Of a DNA stretch of 64,000 bases, positions 1 through 8,362 are shown in pieces. The notes beneath the pieces are model-generated. The model made no database searches. It was not told where the DNA came from and was given only the letters and a program-made list of their open reading frames with translations. Source of the DNA: Chitinophagaceae bacterium LGM1 (GTDB lineage: Bacteria; Bacteroidota; Bacteroidia; Chitinophagales; Chitinophagaceae). The DNA is taken from positions 1,008,501 to 1,072,500 of the forward strand of contig CP075895.1 of the NCBI GenBank assembly GCA_018604165.1, in the 5' to 3' direction. Position 1 is the stretch's first letter. Each line of letters opens with the position of its first letter. Made by a program: the position numbers and the translations under genes.

Positions 1-292
1 ATGCCCTTTGCGAAATCTTAATAGTTGCATACAGCGGGTTGACGAAGAACATGCCGTTTTCTTTCACGCTGCCCACATACTTACCAAAAAAGTTGAGCAC
101 GCGCGCGTGGTTGGGCTGTATAATCATCAGCCCTTTCCAGATGAATATAGTAGTAGCTGCACACAGGATGCCAGGTACTACGATGACAGGCATTTCGGGT
201 GCAAGGGTAAAGAGATAGATAGCAACACCCAGCAGTACAAGTGATAGTACTAATGCAAGGTAGCCGTTGGTTGGTTTTGTTATTTTTTCCAT
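1..292 (-). CDS. SPFH (band 7) domain membrane protein, N-terminal part
   Basis: Reading the minus strand from the ATG at 292 gives 97 residues with no stop before the window edge, so the gene is cut off. Two hydrophobic segments (about residues 11-30 and 36-54) are followed by a region typical of SPFH proteins (QPNHARVLNFFGKYVGSV, about 57-74). SPFH proteins are membrane-anchored scaffolds that form large oligomeric rings or cages and often control membrane proteases. Two N-terminal membrane segments before the band 7 domain is a layout I associate with Bacteroidota members. The core domain is outside the window, so the exact subfamily cannot be told. It is divergent from holB. Confidence 0.8.
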   Translation of the reverse strand, partial: MEKITKPTNGYLALVLSLVLLGVAIYLFTLAPEMPVIVVPGILCAATTIFIWKGLMIIQPNHARVLNFFGKYVGSVKENGMFFVNPLYATIKISQRA

Positions 293-437
293 ATCGCGTT
301 GTTTTAGTTAATTCAGTATGATATTAAATTGATATCGTAAAGATATAACACATTTTATCAATCCACCAAAACATTAACAAAAAATCATGCGGAATTAATA
401 GTAGAAGCCTCTTGCTTTTCTTCCTATTTTTGAAGCC

Positions 438-1571
438 ATGCAATTCTCATCGGTAGTAGGACAATCGGGCGCGAAGCAAGGGCTTATCAACATGTACAGA
501 AGCGGGCACTTTCCACATGCTTTGCTGCTTACGGGCAATGAGGGTACGGGTGGGCTGCCCTTTGCGCTGGCATTGGCACAATACATATTTTGCGAAGCAC
601 CAACGGCTACCGATAGTTGCGGGCAATGCCCTAACTGCCAAAAAGTGGGTAAGCTGGAACATGCAGACCTGCACCTTAGCTTCCCCAGCATACCACCCAA
701 AAGCGGTACCAAAGCCATGAGCCGTCATTACATGACCGACTTCAGAGAGTTTGTAGCACAAACACCGTATGGTACTACGTACGATTGGTTGCAGTTCATC
801 AATGCGGAAAACAAACAAGGCAACCTGACCGCCGAAGAGTGCCGAGAGATAATAGATACACTCAACCTGAAATCGTACGAAGGGGGAAAGAAAGTGCAAA
901 TCATCTGGCGGCCTGAATACCTCGGCAAAGAGGGTAACATACTACTGAAACTAATAGAAGAACCACCAGCCGATACGATACTGATACTGGTGGCAGAAGC
1001 ACAGGAAGATATATTGCCTACCATATTATCCCGAACGCAGGATGTGAGGCTTGTACCATTGTCTGCACAAGATGTGGCGAGTGCATTATTGCAGCGCGGA
1101 TTGGCAGACGAGCGCAATGCCATGCAGATAGGACACCTTGCCAATGGCAGTTTTACAGAAGCACTCCGCCTACTGCAACATACACAAAACGACCTCTTCC
1201 CCGATGTACGAAATTGGTTCAACGCATTGTTTACCAATAATGGTATAGCCATAGCTAAGTTTGCAGATGAATGGAGCAAAGCTGGCAGAGAGCAGCAAAA
1301 GAACTTTTTGCATTATGTGATAAGCCTGCTGGAACATACTATACGCAGCCGCTACCTGCCGCAGCAATCGCCCGCACTACCACAGGAAGAAGCGCAGTTT
1401 GCCCAAAAACTGGCTGCTATGAAGATAAGCTTTGATGTATTGGGGCAGATGACAGAGGCCATATCTAAGACGATATACTATATAGAGCGTAATGCACACA
1501 GCAAAACACAATTACATAGTTTGTCTGTAAAATTGGTGTATATGATACAGAGTAGAAAAATGCCTGTTTAG
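438..1571 (+). CDS. holB: DNA polymerase III delta' subunit
   Basis: This is the delta' subunit of the clamp loader, which helps open the sliding clamp and load it on DNA. The 377 residues show a degenerate P-loop (GNEGTGGL, 33-40, with no catalytic Lys), as expected for delta', which does not hydrolyse ATP. A zinc module has four Cys at 52, 61, 64 and 67, with the same CX8CX2CX2C spacing as E. coli delta'. An LSRTQ stretch corresponds to the SRC sensor region, with Thr instead of Cys. A -7-like box TATTTTTG (425-432) lies five bases before the ATG, so the transcript may be nearly leaderless. It is divergent from the SPFH gene and followed by a 356-base gap. Confidence 0.9.
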   Translation: MQFSSVVGQSGAKQGLINMYRSGHFPHALLLTGNEGTGGLPFALALAQYIFCEAPTATDSCGQCPNCQKVGKLEHADLHLSFPSIPPKSGTKAMSRHYMTDFREFVAQTPYGTTYDWLQFINAENKQGNLTAEECREIIDTLNLKSYEGGKKVQIIWRPEYLGKEGNILLKLIEEPPADTILILVAEAQEDILPTILSRTQDVRLVPLSAQDVASALLQRGLADERNAMQIGHLANGSFTEALRLLQHTQNDLFPDVRNWFNALFTNNGIAIAKFADEWSKAGREQQKNFLHYVISLLEHTIRSRYLPQQSPALPQEEAQFAQKLAAMKISFDVLGQMTEAISKTIYYIERNAHSKTQLHSLSVKLVYMIQSRKMPV

Positions 1572-1927
1572 TTTAGCTCTACCATCAGTTCCATTAGGAT
1601 GGCATCATATTCAGTGATTTGTACTGCCTCTATTGGGAAAGTGAAATCTAACATTGTTTGTTGTTTTAGTGTTTGATAGCACGAATATAAAAATGCCACT
1701 ACCTGATATTAAAAAAATTGCAAGTCGTTAACGAGCGATTAACAAGTGAGCGTCAACTTATTGTAAGTAAAGTTGTTCAATAATGCTTAATTAGTTGATA
1801 ATCAGTAGTTTTTTGCTGATTGTGGCTCTTGGAAAATAATATATGCTGTCTTTGTGTTTCTTTGAATGTTCATGCTGTAATTTAGACGTTGTATTACGCT
1901 ACTAAGGCTTGAAAAACAATAGGATAG
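1572..1927. other. Intergenic region, no convincing gene
   Basis: This 356-base spacer is AT-rich. The only reading frame of note is a 28-codon one on the minus strand (1654 to 1568) that overlaps the holB stop; nothing supports its expression. No TAnnTTTG box with a matching -33 was found upstream of the hydrolase gene, although TGTCTTTG near 1847-1854 is one base off consensus. A run of GTTAA-type words sits near 1728-1765. Confidence 0.6.
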
Positions 1928-2602
1928 ATGGAATTTACATACTACGGACATTCTTGCTTTTTAGTTAAATCGGACGGGTTGAAGTTTTTGTTTGACCCTT
2001 TTATAAGCGGTAACCCGTTAGCTACACACATCGACATCGCCAAAATAGAGGCAGACTATATATTAGTAAGCCACGCACACCGTGCGCATACCGAAGACCT
2101 TGACAGACTGGCAAAGCAAACAGGCGCAACAGTAATAGCCACTTATGAGGTGATAGCCAAAGCACAACAAGTACAGAAGTTTCATGCGATGAACTACGGA
2201 GCTACCAACTTCGACTTTGGCGAAGTGCGTATGGTGCCTGCCCTTCATAGCAGTGCCTTTCCTGATGGTACGTATGGAGGGGCTGCAGGTGGCTTTATAC
2301 TTAAAATGGCATCCGGCAATTTTTACTACAGTGGAGATACCGGGCTGAATACTGATATGCAACTGATACCTAAATACTATGCCATGCTCGACTTTGCAGT
2401 ACTACCCATTGGCGGCAATTTTACCATGAATGTTGATATGGCTATTGTAGCCAGCGACTTTATAGGGTGTAACAAGATAATAGGCGTACACTATAATACA
2501 TTTGAGTACATAAAGATAGATACTAACCAAGCAGTAGAAAAGTTTGCTGCAGCAGGTAAAGAATTGATATTGTTGCAAGTTGGCGAAACAATAGAACTGT
2601 AA
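1928..2602 (+). CDS. MBL-fold hydrolase paralog lacking a metal-binding Asp
   Basis: A 224-residue protein of the small metallo-beta-lactamase-fold metal-dependent hydrolase family (UPF0173-like). It is closely similar along its whole length to the protein at 5001-5678. Shared blocks include FDPFISGNPLA, EADYILVSHAH, DGTYGGAAGGF, GDTG and NKIIGVHY. The canonical HxHxDH metal motif reads HAHRAH here (residues 49-54), so the Asp is replaced by Ala53; the paralog keeps HAHVDH. The downstream ligands (His of HSS, Asp of GDTG, His of GVHY) are intact. That predicts loss or alteration of the second metal site while the fold stays under selection. The substrate of the family is unknown. Confidence 0.85.
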   Translation: MEFTYYGHSCFLVKSDGLKFLFDPFISGNPLATHIDIAKIEADYILVSHAHRAHTEDLDRLAKQTGATVIATYEVIAKAQQVQKFHAMNYGATNFDFGEVRMVPALHSSAFPDGTYGGAAGGFILKMASGNFYYSGDTGLNTDMQLIPKYYAMLDFAVLPIGGNFTMNVDMAIVASDFIGCNKIIGVHYNTFEYIKIDTNQAVEKFAAAGKELILLQVGETIEL

Positions 2603-2603
2603 C

Positions 2604-3434
2604 CTACTTTCTTATCAATGTATATTTAAGCGCACCTTTTTCTAAACGGGTGCGTTCTTCATTTTCTTTGGCAGCGTACAGGCGTGTAGTATCTCCGCTG
2701 ATAGTGAAGACGAAAGGCTGCTGGTTTTTAGTTCTTTCGTCAAAGCATATTTCGTCTATTTTATATCCTTCTTCTTCTGTCATAAAATCGGTAAAAATGT
2801 AGAAAGTGTTGCTGCCTTCAAAACCCTGCAACAAACCATCTGCTGTAAACGATACATCGGCAACAATGCCCTGCTCGTTTGTTGCGGTATAGTTGCCTGC
2901 AAACAGTGTTTGGTTGACTATGCGTTGCAGGGCAGATGGTTCACCATCTTCGCTACTGGGTAGTGCTTGGGTGAAGCTCCGTTTATCTATCAGCTTGTTG
3001 CCAGCGCCGTAGTGGTAGAGTACAAGTACGGTATCTATGCCATTTACTTCATAGCCCAACTCGAATGTATTAATGCTGTTTTTGTAATCGGGTAGGGAAG
3101 TGAGTAGGGTATTGTCGCTATGCCCTCTGCGGAAGTAAACCATAAAGCCATCGCCCTCGTGGTTGTTCAGGCTGGCTTGTATATAGAGGCTATCGCCTGT
3201 GTAGTCTGTAGTGTTTATATCCATTGCAACAATGTCTTGCAACACACCGTATGATGCCAGTGGCGATTTGGTCTTTTGCAGTTGAGTGATGTAGTCTGTC
3301 ATAACCCAACCACCATTGATGATAGGGCTGAAACGTGCTGCCAGTTCTTTGGCATCGTCTGCCTGTTGGGTAGCGGTGTCTTTGCAAGATGCCAGTAGTA
3401 TTATGATTGCCGATATGCCGATTAGCTTTTTCAT
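2604..3434 (-). CDS. Predicted lipoprotein, unknown function
   Basis: The 276-residue product begins MKKLIGISAIIILLASC, a clear lipoprotein signal with lipobox LASC (Cys17), so it is probably anchored in the outer or inner membrane. The mature part is acidic and rich in beta-prone stretches, without a motif I recognise. It is convergent with the hydrolase gene at 1928, with one base between the stops. Two TAnnTTTG-like boxes (minus strand, at 3548-3541 and 3562-3555) lie about 110 bases upstream of the start and are possible -7 elements. A function cannot be assigned. Confidence 0.75.
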   Translation of the reverse strand: MKKLIGISAIIILLASCKDTATQQADDAKELAARFSPIINGGWVMTDYITQLQKTKSPLASYGVLQDIVAMDINTTDYTGDSLYIQASLNNHEGDGFMVYFRRGHSDNTLLTSLPDYKNSINTFELGYEVNGIDTVLVLYHYGAGNKLIDKRSFTQALPSSEDGEPSALQRIVNQTLFAGNYTATNEQGIVADVSFTADGLLQGFEGSNTFYIFTDFMTEEEGYKIDEICFDERTKNQQPFVFTISGDTTRLYAAKENEERTRLEKGALKYTLIRK

Positions 3435-3981
3435 CGTATAAATATAGGTTTTTCTGTTTTGTTGCTGTTTGTTGCCGTTTTTTCGTGTTGTGTGTTTTGT
3501 TGCTTTTCATTTTTAACTGCAAATTCGATGAGGTACAAAACAAATTTACTACTACAAATATACGTTTAAAATAACAATTTATTCGCTATTCCGGGATGTT
3601 CTGTGTGGGATAGGGGCATTTATTGTACTACGGTTTAAAAATGAGCTTTAATAAAAACATCATTGCAAGTATTTCAAATTCCATTTGCAAAACGGCGTTA
3701 TATTAATACTTTAAGGTGCCTTACACAACATCTTGAACAGTATAGGCAGATCCCTTATTTCGAGAGATGGCTTTGCTTCGTACCTCGCAACTCCTCGCCA
3801 TAACTGGTAATGATGGCATACGTTTTAGTAACTCAAAAATAACACCCTATTTGGCGGATTCATTATTTATATACTATATTGCAGCCATAATTCCTCTATA
3901 CTACCCGTCGTGTTGCATGTTTTGGCCGAGAGAGATAAATGATACAGTGTGTCATTTACAAAACAAACAACATCCTTATTT
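3435..3981. other. Long intergenic region between divergent genes
   Basis: About 550 bases between the lipoprotein and the acetyltransferase. On the minus strand, TAAATTTG (3548-3541) and TATATTTG (3562-3555) resemble Bacteroidota -7 boxes for the lipoprotein. A possible decayed interspersed repeat is listed separately at 3747-3817. A 72-codon open frame (3767-3985) has atypical composition and no start context, and I do not accept it as a gene. The rest shows nothing I can name. Confidence 0.5.
3747..3817. repeat. Possible remnant of a dispersed intergenic repeat
   Basis: Read on the minus strand, the segment contains words close to TTGCGAGG, ACGAAGCAA and GCCATCTC. That combination resembles the 'TTGCGAGG...ACGAAGCAATCTC' type of interspersed repeat seen in intergenic regions of many bacteria. 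It is degenerate, has no clear full-length dyad, and appears only once in the window. The identification is by memory of the pattern only. Confidence 0.3.
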
Positions 3982-4281
3982 ATGACAGTTATTATTAACG
4001 ACACGCCCCTCGTACACAACGAAGCAGCGCAAAGGTTTGAAATGCACATAAACGGGCTGGTGCCTTTTATGGAATATAGCCGTAATGCCAATATGCTCAT
4101 CATTGCACATACAGAAGTACCTGCCGAATTGGAAGGAAAAGGTATAGGTAAGATGTTGGCAGAAAAAACATTTGCCTATATAGAAGAGCAGGGCTGGAAG
4201 ATTATCCCCCTGTGTCCGTTCGCCAGCTCTTACATCAAACGCCACCCAGAGTGGGATAGGATAGTGCACCATGTGCTGTAG
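3982..4281 (+). CDS. Small GNAT-family N-acetyltransferase
   Basis: A 99-residue protein with the compact GNAT layout of the YjdJ type. It has an N-terminal beta region, then the acetyl-CoA binding motif EGKGIGKML (about residues 52-60) at the start of a helix, then a C-terminal KIIPLCPFASSYIKRHPEW block. These one-domain proteins are predicted to move an acetyl group from acetyl-CoA to an unknown small molecule or protein. I chose the ATG at 3982 over an upstream in-frame ATG at 3949 because the family starts directly with the beta strand. It is convergent with the gene at 4294-4764, with 12 bases between. Confidence 0.85.
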   Translation: MTVIINDTPLVHNEAAQRFEMHINGLVPFMEYSRNANMLIIAHTEVPAELEGKGIGKMLAEKTFAYIEEQGWKIIPLCPFASSYIKRHPEWDRIVHHVL

Positions 4282-4293
4282 AAACAACAGAAG

Positions 4294-4764
4294 CTAAGAC
4301 GCTTCGCAAGAGGCTACAGATGCCTTTATGGCTTCTTCTATCATTGCAGATAGCTCTTTGTAGACAGCTTCTTCGCTTTTTTTAGCGTCTAAGAACATCA
4401 CTTCAAGCCTCGCGTTTCTACGATTATTCTTACGGCATATATCTTTACCAAAGCGTACAAGGAATTGCCCTCTTTTGCCGGCAGATAGTATCTCTACATT
4501 CTGCCCCATTACAGCGCGGCTCAGGTCTATGTCGTAGATGGCAGGGTCTGTATCTTGCGCACCCCATACTTCTATTATCTCTGCAATGCGTAGTTTACAT
4601 GCGGCATCGTCTGCTGCCCAAGCTTTGTATCTGAACTTTGATAACACGGCATCTGTACCTGCCTGTTTATTAATGGCATCCATTAGCTTCTGCACCCCTT
4701 CGTTGGCGTATGATGTTGTATGCATACATGCCATCATCAGTATAGAAAATAATATCCTTTTCAT
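4294..4764 (-). CDS. Secreted protein of unknown function
   Basis: Starting at the ATG at 4764, the product is 156 residues with signal peptide MKRILFSILMMACMHTTSYA. An in-frame ATG 102 bases upstream would put a hydrophilic extension before the signal and is rejected. The mature part contains three Cys (in AACKLR, KDICRKN and VASCEAS), which may form a disulfide, and is mainly helical at its C-terminus. I recognise no domain. It is probably periplasmic. No promoter with both boxes was found upstream. Confidence 0.65.
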   Translation of the reverse strand: MKRILFSILMMACMHTTSYANEGVQKLMDAINKQAGTDAVLSKFRYKAWAADDAACKLRIAEIIEVWGAQDTDPAIYDIDLSRAVMGQNVEILSAGKRGQFLVRFGKDICRKNNRRNARLEVMFLDAKKSEEAVYKELSAMIEEAIKASVASCEAS

Positions 4765-5000
4765 GCTGATATAACATCCGGGATTAAAGAAAGTTGTATT
4801 GTAAAAGAGGTGGATGGGGTGATTTTTGTCATGCAATGTTTGCAAGCATATCAATGTATTAACCAATTACTAATGCCTCATTCCTCACCACTCATTCCTT
4901 ACTAGCAAATACCTAAACTTATCCACAATCACCTCATTGTTTCACAAAATACGGGCGTGGAACATTATTTTTGTATTGCAACATTCAGAGGGATTTTTTC

Positions 5001-5678
5001 ATGCAGTTTACGTTTTACGGACATGCCTGTTTCAGCATAGCATCAGGGGGCAAACGCTTCCTATTCGACCCATTTATATCGGGCAATCCGCTAGCGAAGG
5101 ATATAGACGTAAATAGTATTGAGGCAGACTATATATTGGTGAGCCATGCACATGTTGACCATACTGCCGACTTGCTAAGTATAGCCAAGCGAACAGGTGC
5201 TACCGTAATAGGCGCATGGGAAGTGGCAGAATGGGTGAAAAAGCATGGCTACGACAACGTACACCCCATGAATTTCGGCAGGTTTGGCTTTCCGTTTGGC
5301 GATGTAAGGTTTGTGCAGGCTGCGCACAGCAGTTCGTTTGCTGATGGTACATACGGTGGCGCGGCAGGTGGTTTCATCGTGAAGTTGGAAGAAGGTAGTT
5401 TTTACTATACAGGCGATACAGGATTGATGCTCGATTTTCAACTGATACCGCATTTTGCAAAGCCCGATTTTACCATTATGCCCATCGGCGGCAACTTTAC
5501 TATGGATGTGGCAGATGCAGTAACAGCAGCAGGCTATATACAGTGCAATAAAATAATAGGCGTACACTACGATACCTTTGGGTATATAGTAATAGATAAG
5601 GAACAAGCGGTACAGCAGTTTGCCAATGCAGGCAAAGAATTGCTGCTGCCGCAAATAGGCGAAACCATCACATTATAA
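5001..5678 (+). CDS. MBL-fold metal-dependent hydrolase (UPF0173-like)
   Basis: A 225-residue metallo-beta-lactamase-fold protein with the complete metal motif HAHVDH (residues 49-54), the later HSS His, the GDTG Asp and the GVHY His, so it should bind two metals and be catalytically competent. The substrate is unknown. It is a paralog of the gene at 1928-2602, which has lost the Asp. The longer frame opens with a TTG at 4971, but that TTG falls within a -7-like box TATTTTTG (4966-4973). Transcription would then begin after it, which favours the ATG at 5001. It lies 56 bases upstream of parA and may be cotranscribed with it. Confidence 0.9.
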   Translation: MQFTFYGHACFSIASGGKRFLFDPFISGNPLAKDIDVNSIEADYILVSHAHVDHTADLLSIAKRTGATVIGAWEVAEWVKKHGYDNVHPMNFGRFGFPFGDVRFVQAAHSSSFADGTYGGAAGGFIVKLEEGSFYYTGDTGLMLDFQLIPHFAKPDFTIMPIGGNFTMDVADAVTAAGYIQCNKIIGVHYDTFGYIVIDKEQAVQQFANAGKELLLPQIGETITL

Positions 5679-5734
5679 CTATCAATCAAAAGGCGTACCT
5701 TTTGCTACGGTAAAAAGGGACTAAACAATAAGAT

Positions 5735-6559
5735 ATGGCTAAAGTAATAGCGATAGCAAACCAAAAGGGCGGAGTAGGAAAGACGACCACAGCCATCAAT
5801 CTGGCGGCCAGCCTGGCGGTGCTGGAGTACAAAACGCTGCTGGTAGATGCCGACCCGCAGGCCAACAGCACAACGGGTAATGGCTTTGACCTGAAGAACA
5901 TACAGCTAAGCCTGTATGACTGTATGGTGAACGACACACCTGCTGCACAGGTGATACTGGAAACGGAAACACCCAACCTGTACCTGCTGCCCAGTCATCT
6001 GGACTTGGTAGGTGCAGAGATAGAACTGATACACCACCCCAACCGCGAGCATGTAATGCGCAATGCGCTGGAAGAGCAAAGCAAGAAGTTTGATTTCATC
6101 ATCATAGACTGTTCACCATCGCTGGGTTTGATAACCGTAAACGCGCTGACGGCTGCTCATAGCGTAGCCATACCCGTACAGTGCGAATACTTTGCCCTGG
6201 AAGGTTTGGGCAAATTGCTCAACACCATCAAAATAGTGCAAACACGCATTAATACAGATTTGCAGATAGAGGGCATACTGATGACGATGTATGATGGGCG
6301 TTTGCGACTGAGCAATCAGGTGGTAGAGGAAATCAAAAACCACTTTGGCGAGTTGGTGTTCAATACCATCGTACACCGCAACACAAGGCTGGGCGAAGCA
6401 CCGAGCTTTGGTACACCCGCGCTGATGTATGACGCGGAGAGTACAGGTGCCATCAACTACCTGAATCTGGCAAAAGAGATTTTGCAGAAAAACAACCTGA
6501 CCAAGATAAAGAACGAAGACAGAATATTTGAAACAGGAGACCATGTCGCAGATCAATAA
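5735..6559 (+). CDS. parA: Chromosome partitioning ATPase ParA
   Basis: A ParA/Soj ATPase, 274 residues, that binds DNA non-specifically as an ATP dimer and drives segregation of ParB-bound origin regions. The deviant Walker A motif KGGVGKTTTA (11-20) is intact, with the second signature Lys, and FDFIIIDCSPSLG is Walker B. The last codons overlap the start of parB, the usual translationally coupled parAB arrangement. Its length and the absence of an N-terminal DNA-binding extension point to the chromosomal rather than the type Ia plasmid form. Confidence 0.95.
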   Translation: MAKVIAIANQKGGVGKTTTAINLAASLAVLEYKTLLVDADPQANSTTGNGFDLKNIQLSLYDCMVNDTPAAQVILETETPNLYLLPSHLDLVGAEIELIHHPNREHVMRNALEEQSKKFDFIIIDCSPSLGLITVNALTAAHSVAIPVQCEYFALEGLGKLLNTIKIVQTRINTDLQIEGILMTMYDGRLRLSNQVVEEIKNHFGELVFNTIVHRNTRLGEAPSFGTPALMYDAESTGAINYLNLAKEILQKNNLTKIKNEDRIFETGDHVADQ

Positions 6560-7472
6560 GAAACAAGCATTGGGTAAAGGCATCCGCGCATTGCTCAATA
6601 CCATTGACGAGGAGATGAAAACACCCGCAGAAGGTGCTACATCCGTGCCACCTGCCGTAAGCGGGCAAACACCGTCTGCCGGTTCTATTGTGCGCATACC
6701 TGTTGACCAGATAGAGGTAAACCCCAAGCAGCCACGCCGCGACTTTGACGAGCAGGCACTGAGAGAATTGTCAGACAGCATCAAACTGCACGATATTATA
6801 CAGCCCATAACGGTGGTGAAACTGGGAGCAGCACAGTATCAACTGATTTCGGGTGAGCGCCGTTTGCGGGCATCAAAGCTGGCTGGGTTGAAGGATATAC
6901 CTGCTTACATACGCACCGCAGACGACCAACAGATGCTGGAGATGGCATTGCTGGAAAACCTGCAACGTGAAGACCTGAACGCGATAGAAATATCACTGAG
7001 CTACAAGCGGTTGATGGATGAATGCGAACTGACACAAGAGCAAGTGGCAGAGCGCATGAAGAAAGACCGTAGTACGGTTACCAACTATCTGCGCTTGCTG
7101 AAGTTGCCACCTGATATACAAAAAAGCGTACGTGATGGTCACCTTAGTATGGGGCACGCACGCGCCATTATAGGGCTTGATAAAGTGGATGAGCAACTGT
7201 ATGTGTACCGCGAAACGCTGGAGAAAGGACTATCTGTGCGTCAGGTAGAGCAGTTGGTGAAAAATATGCTGAGTGGTGGTAAGGCAATGCCAGTTGCAAG
7301 TGGGTTGCCAAACAAGCTGCCACCTGCATACAAACGTATAGAAGATAATATGGCTTCGCACTTTAGCACCAAAGTGAAATTGGAACGTAAGAAAAATGGT
7401 AAGGGGCAGGTAGTGATAGAGTTTTATAACGATAGCGACTTGGAGCGAATTATGGATAAGATGAATCTGTGA
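6543..7472 (+). CDS. parB: Chromosome partitioning protein ParB
   Basis: ParB binds centromere-like parS sites and spreads as a CTP-dependent clamp. The 309 residues contain the CTP-binding boxes (ERRLRASKLAG and ENLQREDLNAIE), then a helix-turn-helix (LTQEQVAERMKKDRSTVTNY) and a C-terminal dimerisation region. An in-frame ATG at 6528 exists, but the ATG at 6543 is preferred because AGGAG lies just before it (6535-6539) and the conserved KKQALGKGIRALL start follows closely. It overlaps parA by 17 bases. A terminator hairpin follows at 7565. No convincing parS site was found in the window. Confidence 0.95.
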   Translation: MSQINKKQALGKGIRALLNTIDEEMKTPAEGATSVPPAVSGQTPSAGSIVRIPVDQIEVNPKQPRRDFDEQALRELSDSIKLHDIIQPITVVKLGAAQYQLISGERRLRASKLAGLKDIPAYIRTADDQQMLEMALLENLQREDLNAIEISLSYKRLMDECELTQEQVAERMKKDRSTVTNYLRLLKLPPDIQKSVRDGHLSMGHARAIIGLDKVDEQLYVYRETLEKGLSVRQVEQLVKNMLSGGKAMPVASGLPNKLPPAYKRIEDNMASHFSTKVKLERKKNGKGQVVIEFYNDSDLERIMDKMNL

Positions 7473-7564
7473 TAATGGCTGAATGGCTTAATTGCGCAAT
7501 GGCTCAATCTTAATTTGATAATTTGATGATGTGATAATGAGTAAGGTTATTCTTTGAAAATATC

Positions 7565-7588
7565 AGGCTGTGTAATGCAGCCTTTTTT
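7565..7588 (+). terminator. Rho-independent terminator after parAB
   Basis: The arms AGGCTG (7565-7570) and CAGCCT (7578-7583) flank a seven-base loop and are followed directly by a T tract to 7588. It lies 93 bases after the parB stop, beyond a low-complexity spacer. Confidence 0.8.
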
Positions 7589-7633
7589 AATAACAAAAAT
7601 TCCTCTTACTTGTGAGGAAGCAGGGAGTAGGCA

Positions 7634-8110
7634 ATGATACCTGATAATTGGGAAAAGGCTGCTAAAGAAAATCAGAAGGCATATAAGCGTATGCTGGAGA
7701 AAGGCAATAAGAATACCATGCTGAAAGCATTGCCCGACTTGCATGAAGAAGCTTTTAGTAAGATAGACTGCCTGCAGTGTGCTAATTGCTGCAAAAATTA
7801 CTCCCCACGTTTTAAAACACCCGACATCAAACGTATAGCCAAGCTATTGCGGATGAAAGAGGGCGATTTTGTAGAAACTTATTTGCGGCTGGATGAGGAT
7901 AACGATTATGTAGTAAGGCAATCGCCCTGCCCGTTTTTAGATACTGATAATACCTGTAAAATATACGACGACAGGCCGAGTGACTGTCGTCGTTATCCAT
8001 ATACCGATGAAGATGTATTAATAAAGCGTGTTCCACTAACCTTGAAGAACGCTACCGTTTGCCCTGCAACATACATGGTGCTGGAGCGGCTGCTGCAAGT
8101 AAGCAAATAG
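7634..8110 (+). CDS. YkgJ-type cysteine-cluster protein
   Basis: A 158-residue protein of the YkgJ family, proposed to bind zinc or an iron-sulfur cluster. The Cys pattern is clear: CLQCANCC near residues 46-53, then CPFL, NTCKIYDDRPSDCRRYPY and a late CPAT. The typical DRPSxCRxYP signature is present. The biochemical role of the family is unknown. The start is supported by GGGAG shortly before the ATG. An inverted repeat TTCCTC/GAGGAA (7600-7619) sits just upstream. It follows the parAB terminator, so it probably has its own promoter. Confidence 0.85.
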   Translation: MIPDNWEKAAKENQKAYKRMLEKGNKNTMLKALPDLHEEAFSKIDCLQCANCCKNYSPRFKTPDIKRIAKLLRMKEGDFVETYLRLDEDNDYVVRQSPCPFLDTDNTCKIYDDRPSDCRRYPYTDEDVLIKRVPLTLKNATVCPATYMVLERLLQVSK

Positions 8111-8114
8111 GATT

Positions 8115-8339
8115 TTATTCTTCTCCACTTGTCAAATCACAATCGTAAGCAGAGCCTACAGATGAGTTGCGTGTTTGGCATTGTGTCTTTGCCTTTTTCT
8201 CTGAAGTTTTGAGTACCAGAGAGTATACGGTATCATTTGTCTGGTAGTTGGTACACTTGCAAATAAACTCTTTATTGCTGCAAGAAGAGTAAGCAGTAAG
8301 GGTGGCTATTGCTGATAGTATCAGTAAAAATTGTTTCAT
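8115..8339 (-). CDS. Small predicted lipoprotein
   Basis: From the ATG at 8339 this is a 74-residue product beginning MKQFLLILSAIATLTAYSSC, a hydrophobic signal ending in a plausible though weak lipobox (YSSC). The mature part is short and has four further Cys (EFICKCTN, KTQCQTR, YDCDL), so disulfides or metal binding are possible. Starting at an upstream in-frame ATG (8390) would overlap the end of nnr and place charged residues before the signal, so it is rejected. It lies 23 bases downstream of nnr on the same strand and is probably cotranscribed. No family is recognised. Confidence 0.65.
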   Translation of the reverse strand: MKQFLLILSAIATLTAYSSCSNKEFICKCTNYQTNDTVYSLVLKTSEKKAKTQCQTRNSSVGSAYDCDLTSGEE

Positions 8340-8362
8340 TGCATTATAATGTTTGGATAAAT

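Noticed and set aside
1568..1654. 28-codon frame on the minus strand
   Set aside because: Too short, overlaps the holB stop, and there is no promoter or conservation evidence.
3767..3985. 72-codon frame in the intergenic region
   Set aside because: No signal, start context or recognisable pattern, and it overlaps the acetyltransferase start.
4938..4964. TGTTTCAC and GTGGAACA half-sites near parAB, like a parS site
   Set aside because: The halves are separated by 11 bases and one is imperfect, while parS is a contiguous 16-base palindrome.
6113..6808. 231-codon frame antisense across parA and parB
   Set aside because: Both sense genes are unmistakable; this is a shadow.
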